From Candidatus Binatia bacterium (GTDB taxonomy: Bacteria > Desulfobacterota > Binatia > Bin18), in contig JAJEFA010000011.1 in assembly GCA_022820725.1 (NCBI GenBank), positions 1 to 64,000 on the forward strand: a stretch of DNA of 64,000 nt, in the 5' to 3' direction. Position numbers and translations under genes: made by a program. Within the stretch, counting starts at the first letter, position 1. Each line of letters starts with the position of its first letter. The notes beneath the pieces were generated by a model that saw nothing but the letters and a program-made list of their open reading frames with translations, searched no databases and was not told the DNA's origin. This document shows positions 59,493 through 64,000 of this stretch, in pieces.

Positions 59493-61733
59493 ATGAGTGT
59501 GGAGAGAAGCGCTTCCTTCCGAGTGAGCCTTACTTCAAGGCGCGTCGGCCTGCGTCTGATCTCGCTCGGTGTCTTCCTGCTGCTGGGAGCTGCCACATTG
59601 CCAGCGCCAATACAGGCTCAGAATTTCGGCAAACCTGACCCCGAGAGAGGGGTCACGCGACTGAAAGATATCCTTGTGACTGCTCAGAAGCGGGAGCAAC
59701 TGATCCAAGACGTACCGCTACCGATTACCGCCTTCGACGCCGACCAGCTTGAGACTCTCAAGGTACGTGACCTGGGTGATCTGACGGTTGGCATCCCCAA
59801 TGTCGGGCTCGATGAGATTGGCACCTCACGCGGGACGGCGAATTTTTCAATACGCGGTCTGGGCATCAACAGTTCGATTCCGACGATTGACCCGACAGTC
59901 GGTGTGTTTGTTGATGGCGTGTATATGGGGACCAACGCGATGGTGCTGTACGACGCCTTCGACCTTGAAGGTATAGAGGTATTACGTGGCCCACAGGGCG
60001 TCCTGTTTGGTCGCAACGTGGTGGGCGGGGCGGTCCTGCTGAACACCAAGGCACCAACTGACCAGTATGAAGCGCGGGTACGCAGTGCCGTGGAAGGCGG
60101 CGGGAAGGCCCCTAATATATATGTGTCGGGCACACTCAACGCCCCGCTGACCGACACCCTGCGCGCCCGTTTCACGGTATATTCCAATCAGGATCAGGGC
60201 TGGTTCGAGAATGAATACGACGCCCGGGCGTTCGGCGCGCAGGACACCATCATGCTGCGGCCGGCCCTCTCCTGGCAACCTCTGGACACGTTGAGTCTGA
60301 CGCTCCGCTACGAGTATCAGGACCGCGACGGCGATGGCGCCGCGGTTCAGAACACCGTCCGCTTTGACCGTCGGAGTCATGACTTCTCCGTCAACAACGA
60401 TGGCTTCCTGGACGCTAGGACCCACGTTTTGAGTACGAGACTGGACTGGGACGTGCCGTTGGGCAACGGGACCGTGACCAATATCTTCGGCTGGCGGGAC
60501 GTACAGGCCGACGCCCTGAGCTCCGTGGATGAATTGGCTTCTACGACTGCCCTGCGCAACTTGGAGACCCTGCTGCGCGCGGAACAGTTCAGCAACGAGC
60601 TGCGCTACACCGGTGTGTTTTTCGATCGCCTGCAACTGGTCACCGGATTGTACTATTTTACCAATGCGAGCGATTACCATGAGCGACGGAAATTGACAAA
60701 CGATCCCCCAGGCAGAGCCAGAGTGCAGAACGGTGGTGGCCTGTACGAGGTGGACACGCTGGGAGTGTTCATGGCCGGGGATTACGACCTGACCAACTGG
60801 CTGACATTGAACGCCGGGCTGCGTTACTCCCGTGAAGAAAAGGAAGCCGATGTCACCACCATCGTCTTGGACCTCATGCCGTGCAATATCGTGCATGGTC
60901 CGGCCTGCCCGAGCGATTTCCGGGACAAAGAAACCTGGACCAATCTGTCGCCCAAGGTCGGAATGAGCTATCGATACGATGACGACACCCTGCTCTATGC
61001 CCACTGGACGCGTGGCTTTCGTTCCGGCGGCTATAATCTACGCAACACCCATCCCGATATCGGCCCCGGCCCCTTTGACGAAGAGCAGGTTGACAATTAC
61101 GAACTGGGTTTCAAAAGCACCCTCGGCGGGCGCGCCCGTCTCAGTGGCGCTATTTTCTTCAGTCAGGTCGAAGACATGCAACGCGAGGTCGCGTTTGGCC
61201 TGCCCGACGGAGGCTTCGCCCAGGTGGTGCGCAACACCGCGGACACCGACATTCTCGGTCTCGAATTCGCAGGCTCTCTTGTGCTGACTCAAGACCTCAT
61301 GCTGCGAGCTGCGCTGGGCTATATCGACACGGAATATACAGAGGTGAAATTCGACCTGAACCGCGATGGCGCGGTGGACCGGAAAGACAAGAACCTGAAG
61401 CCGCCGCGCGCGCCGACCTGGACGTACAGCCTGGGTCTGCTGCACACGCTGGATATCGGCAACCGCTACAGGTTGGTCTCTCGGGTCAATTACGCCTACC
61501 GGGACAAGGAATACAACACCGACAGCAATCTCGGTTTCAACCGACAGTTGAAACTGCTGAAGGCCGGTGTGGACCTGCATATCAACGACGGCCAGTGGGT
61601 GGTCAGCCTGTATGGCAAGAATCTGCTGGGCCAGGTCAAGCACGGCATCAATGGGCTCGGGGGCGCTTTCTCGCCGTTGTCAAAGGGCCGGGTATATGGC
61701 CTGCAACTGACCTGCTACTTTACAAGCGCCTGA
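59493..61733 (+). CDS. TonB-dependent outer-membrane receptor 1
   Basis: 746 residues from the ATG at 59493. Signal peptide (LRLISLGVFLLLGAATLPAP, IQAQ); TonB-box-like ILVTAQKREQ; plug domain (DLGDLTVGIPNVGLDEIGTS, GIEVLRGPQGVLFGRNVVGG); then a 22-strand barrel ending LSKGRVYGLQLTCYFTSA. It belongs to the broad carbohydrate/aromatic-associated receptor group rather than classic siderophore receptors. An extracellular Cys pair (MPCNIVHGPACPS) and an EF-hand-like loop FDLNRDGAVDRKDKN are notable. A tandem paralogue follows. Confidence 0.93.
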   Translation: MSVERSASFRVSLTSRRVGLRLISLGVFLLLGAATLPAPIQAQNFGKPDPERGVTRLKDILVTAQKREQLIQDVPLPITAFDADQLETLKVRDLGDLTVGIPNVGLDEIGTSRGTANFSIRGLGINSSIPTIDPTVGVFVDGVYMGTNAMVLYDAFDLEGIEVLRGPQGVLFGRNVVGGAVLLNTKAPTDQYEARVRSAVEGGGKAPNIYVSGTLNAPLTDTLRARFTVYSNQDQGWFENEYDARAFGAQDTIMLRPALSWQPLDTLSLTLRYEYQDRDGDGAAVQNTVRFDRRSHDFSVNNDGFLDARTHVLSTRLDWDVPLGNGTVTNIFGWRDVQADALSSVDELASTTALRNLETLLRAEQFSNELRYTGVFFDRLQLVTGLYYFTNASDYHERRKLTNDPPGRARVQNGGGLYEVDTLGVFMAGDYDLTNWLTLNAGLRYSREEKEADVTTIVLDLMPCNIVHGPACPSDFRDKETWTNLSPKVGMSYRYDDDTLLYAHWTRGFRSGGYNLRNTHPDIGPGPFDEEQVDNYELGFKSTLGGRARLSGAIFFSQVEDMQREVAFGLPDGGFAQVVRNTADTDILGLEFAGSLVLTQDLMLRAALGYIDTEYTEVKFDLNRDGAVDRKDKNLKPPRAPTWTYSLGLLHTLDIGNRYRLVSRVNYAYRDKEYNTDSNLGFNRQLKLLKAGVDLHINDGQWVVSLYGKNLLGQVKHGINGLGGAFSPLSKGRVYGLQLTCYFTSA

Positions 61734-61899
61734 TGGAGATGTGAGGGGAGGGAATATTGACAGGCAAGCCGTGCTCGGCTAGGCATCCTTAAGATGCAAG
61801 CAGTATGCATCATAGGGATAGTGCAGAGAAGCTGTTGCTTTTCCCGGTCATAATTTTTCAAACTGAAATACTGCCGACCTTTCGGATAGTTCTCTTCAT
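61734..61899 (+). promoter_or_regulatory. Spacer between the two receptors, possible weak promoter
   Basis: TTGACA near 61758, a 17-base spacer containing GCCGTGCTCGGC (a small palindrome), then TAGGCA could form a weak promoter for the second receptor. Nothing coding is present, and no strong terminator separates the receptor genes. Confidence 0.3.
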
Positions 61900-64000
61900 A
61901 TGTGCATGCAAACAGAGGAAATTATAGACGCTATCGACGCGGCGGATGAACATCATTCGCCACCCGTCGGTCTGTATGCGGTCGTGCTCACCGTCGTCCT
62001 GCTGCTGGGGGCGGTCGTGCTGCCGGCGACGGTACATGCCCAGGATTCTCCCGAATCCGCAGACGACGCCTCCGAAGGTGCTCTGCTGCTCGATGATGTC
62101 GTCGTGACTGCCCAGAAACGCGAGCAGTCGATCCAGGACGTGCCGGTGTCCATCACCGCCCTTGACGCCGACCAGCTTGACACGCTCAAGGTACGCGACC
62201 TGGGCGACCTGACGGTTGGCATCCCCAATGTGAGCTTCGATGAAATCGGCACCTCACGTGGAACGGCGAATTTTTCGATCCGCGGCCTGGGTATCAACAG
62301 CTCGATTCCGACGATTGACCCGACGGTCGGCGTGTTCGTTGACGGCGTGTATATGGGGACGAATGCGATGGTGCTGTATGACGCCTTCGACCTGGAGGGC
62401 ATTGAAGTCCTGCGCGGGCCGCAGGGCGTGCTGTTTGGCCGTAACGTCGTGGGCGGGGCGGTCCTGCTCAACACCAAGGCTCCGACCGATCGCTATGAAG
62501 CGCGGCTGCGCACTTCTGTGGAAGGCGGCGGGAAGGCGCCCAATATGTATGTGTCGGGTACGCTCAACGCCCCGCTGACCGAGACCCTGGCGGCCCGCTT
62601 CACCGTGTATTCCAATCAGGATCAGGGCTGGTTCGAGAACGAATACGACGACCGGGCGTTCGGCGCGCAGGACACCATCATGCTGCGACCGGTCCTCTCC
62701 TGGCAACCGCTGGATATACTGAGCCTGACAGTCCGCTATGAGTATCAGGATCTCGACGGCGACGGTGCACCCATTCAGGATATCAATAGCTACGACCGTC
62801 AGAGTCACGACTTCTCCGTCAGCAACGACGGCTTCCTGGACACCAAGATTCATTTTCTGAACGCCCGACTGGACTGGGACGTAGCGTTGGGCAACGGGAC
62901 CGTGACCAACATCTTCGGCTGGCGGGACGCGCAGGCCGACGCCCTGAGTTCCGTGTTGGCTCCCGTAGTCAGCATACGTACTTTCGAGACCCTGCTCCGC
63001 GCAGAACAGTTCAGCAACGAACTGCGCTACAACGGCGTGTTTTTTGACCGCCTGCACCTGGCCACCGGCTTGTATTATTTCACGAACGCGATCGACTATC
63101 ACGAGCGGCGGAAGCTGACGGATGACGCCATGGGCAGGGCCAGAATACAGAATGGTGGTGGCCTGTACGGTGTGGACACGTTCGGGGTGTTCATGGCAGG
63201 GGACTACGACCTGACCGACTGGCTGACGCTGAATACCGGGCTGCGCTTCAGCTATGAGGAGAAGGAAGTCGACGTGACGACCATTGCTCTGGACCTGACG
63301 ACGTGTAATATCGTGCACGGTCCGGCCTGCCCGAGTAATTTCAAGGACAAGGATAGCTGGCACACCCTGTCGCCCAAGGTTGGGCTGACCTACCGGCCCG
63401 CAAGGCATACCCAGGTCTATGTGCACTGGACGCGCGGCTTCCGGTCGGGCGGCTATAATCTGCGCAATAACCATCCCGACGTTGGCCCCGGCCCGACCGA
63501 TGAAGAGCAGATCGACAATTACGAACTGGGCTTCAAAAGCACCATCGGCGGGCGCGCCCGTCTGAGTGGCGCTGTTTTCTTCAGTCAGATCGAAGATATG
63601 CAGCGCGAGGTGCTGATCGATACGCCCGACGGGAGCTTCGCCCAGGTGGTGCGCAACACCGCGGACACCGACATCTTCGGTCTTGAACTGGAAGGCTCTT
63701 TCATGCTGACCCAGGACTTCCTGCTGCTGGCATCACTGGGCTATATCGATACGGAGTATACCGAGGTCAGGTTCGACCTGACCGGCGACTCCATAGTAGA
63801 CGGAAAAGACGAGGACCTGGAACCGCCGCGTGCGCCGACCTGGACGTATAGCCTGGGTCTGCTCCATACGCTGGATGTCGGCAGCCGCTACCGACTCGAC
63901 TCGCGCATCAATTATTCCTATCGGGACAAAATCTACACCACTGACGACAATCGCGGCTTCGGCCGGCAGGTGAAAATGCTGGAGGCTGGTGTGGATATCC
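61900..64000 (+). CDS. TonB-dependent outer-membrane receptor 2 (3' end beyond window)
   Basis: At least 700 residues from the ATG at 61900 (ATG at 61906 also possible); open to the window end. Signal-anchor segment LYAVVLTVVLLLGAVVLPAT, VHAQ; TonB-box-like VVVTAQKREQ; the plug is nearly identical to receptor 1 (GVFVDGVYMGTNAMVLYDAF). Barrel loops diverge more. The calcium-loop-like stretch FDLTGDSIVDGKDED has lost the central Gly and Asn of its paralogue. Tandem duplication with loop divergence suggests a related but different ligand. Confidence 0.93.
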   Translation, partial: MCMQTEEIIDAIDAADEHHSPPVGLYAVVLTVVLLLGAVVLPATVHAQDSPESADDASEGALLLDDVVVTAQKREQSIQDVPVSITALDADQLDTLKVRDLGDLTVGIPNVSFDEIGTSRGTANFSIRGLGINSSIPTIDPTVGVFVDGVYMGTNAMVLYDAFDLEGIEVLRGPQGVLFGRNVVGGAVLLNTKAPTDRYEARLRTSVEGGGKAPNMYVSGTLNAPLTETLAARFTVYSNQDQGWFENEYDDRAFGAQDTIMLRPVLSWQPLDILSLTVRYEYQDLDGDGAPIQDINSYDRQSHDFSVSNDGFLDTKIHFLNARLDWDVALGNGTVTNIFGWRDAQADALSSVLAPVVSIRTFETLLRAEQFSNELRYNGVFFDRLHLATGLYYFTNAIDYHERRKLTDDAMGRARIQNGGGLYGVDTFGVFMAGDYDLTDWLTLNTGLRFSYEEKEVDVTTIALDLTTCNIVHGPACPSNFKDKDSWHTLSPKVGLTYRPARHTQVYVHWTRGFRSGGYNLRNNHPDVGPGPTDEEQIDNYELGFKSTIGGRARLSGAVFFSQIEDMQREVLIDTPDGSFAQVVRNTADTDIFGLELEGSFMLTQDFLLLASLGYIDTEYTEVRFDLTGDSIVDGKDEDLEPPRAPTWTYSLGLLHTLDVGSRYRLDSRINYSYRDKIYTTDDNRGFGRQVKMLEAGVDI

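Noticed and set aside
1..64000. tRNA or rRNA genes
   Set aside because: I looked for GTTCGA-type T-loops with flanking acceptor stems and for conserved rRNA segments and found none convincing.

Overview
This window is chromosomal DNA of a GC-rich (roughly 60 %), Gram-negative, deltaproteobacterial-grade bacterium; Binatota or Tectomicrobia-like lineages are plausible, but this is inference. Evidence: two outer-membrane TonB-dependent receptors; a System I cytochrome c maturation operon whose CcmE carries Cys instead of the usual haem-binding His; the order ffh-rpsP-KH-rimM-trmD-SPOUT methyltransferase-rplS; and an oxidative, soil or marine style enzyme set (Baeyer-Villiger monooxygenase, EthD-like protein, cyclase-family hydrolase, F420/LLM oxidoreductase). 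No tRNA, rRNA or CRISPR array was seen.

Layout. 1-6.2 kb is an accessory patch: the edge of an insertion sequence, a DUF3368/UPF0175 toxin-antitoxin (TA) pair, decayed gene ends, a phosphorothioate-DNA restriction enzyme of SBD-HNH type, a TetR regulator, a TacAT-like pair, a lone RHH protein, an antitoxin with a collapsed toxin, and a Dnd-associated methyltransferase. 6.4-12.1 kb holds catabolic enzymes and a beta-helix protein. 12.1-12.7 kb is a gene-free segment with two divergent candidate small RNAs. 12.7-19.4 kb is mixed housekeeping (VWA protein, gamma-carbonic anhydrase, rhomboid protease, class V aminotransferase with HAD phosphatase, cyclase). 19.5-25.9 kb is a defence island: a giant GHKL/NOV-nuclease-like protein whose ATPase blocks look circularly permuted, facing a Septu-like PtuA/PtuB pair. 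26-35.6 kb holds htpX, menA-like ubiA, a glyoxalase/VOC protein, a complete five-gene peptide/nickel ABC importer and clpP. 35.9-39.4 kb has an AbiE-type TA pair, trxB and a broken PIN TA pair. 39.5-43.5 kb is a five-gene membrane module built around DUF6754, with no known function. 43.5-48 kb is the translation and SRP operon. 48.1-53.9 kb is ccmEFH-orf-ABCD. 54-58.5 kb contains an inserted VapBC pair, an alpha/beta hydrolase, a PLP decarboxylase, a flavin oxidoreductase and a lone antitoxin. 58.5-64 kb has an LLM oxidoreductase and two tandem TonB receptors, the second cut by the window end.

Three patterns cross gene boundaries. (1) A 50-56 bp palindromic element occurs seven times, and in five copies an arm supplies the stop codon of the adjoining gene; arm changes are compensatory, so the hairpin appears to be maintained. 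(2) Two cargo modules, Septu-like ptuAB and vapBC, each lie between an intact gene 3' end (htpX, ccmD) and a diverged second copy of that same 3' end, suggesting a shared insertion route at gene ends. (3) At least eight TA or TA-remnant loci sit in 64 kb, several visibly decaying.
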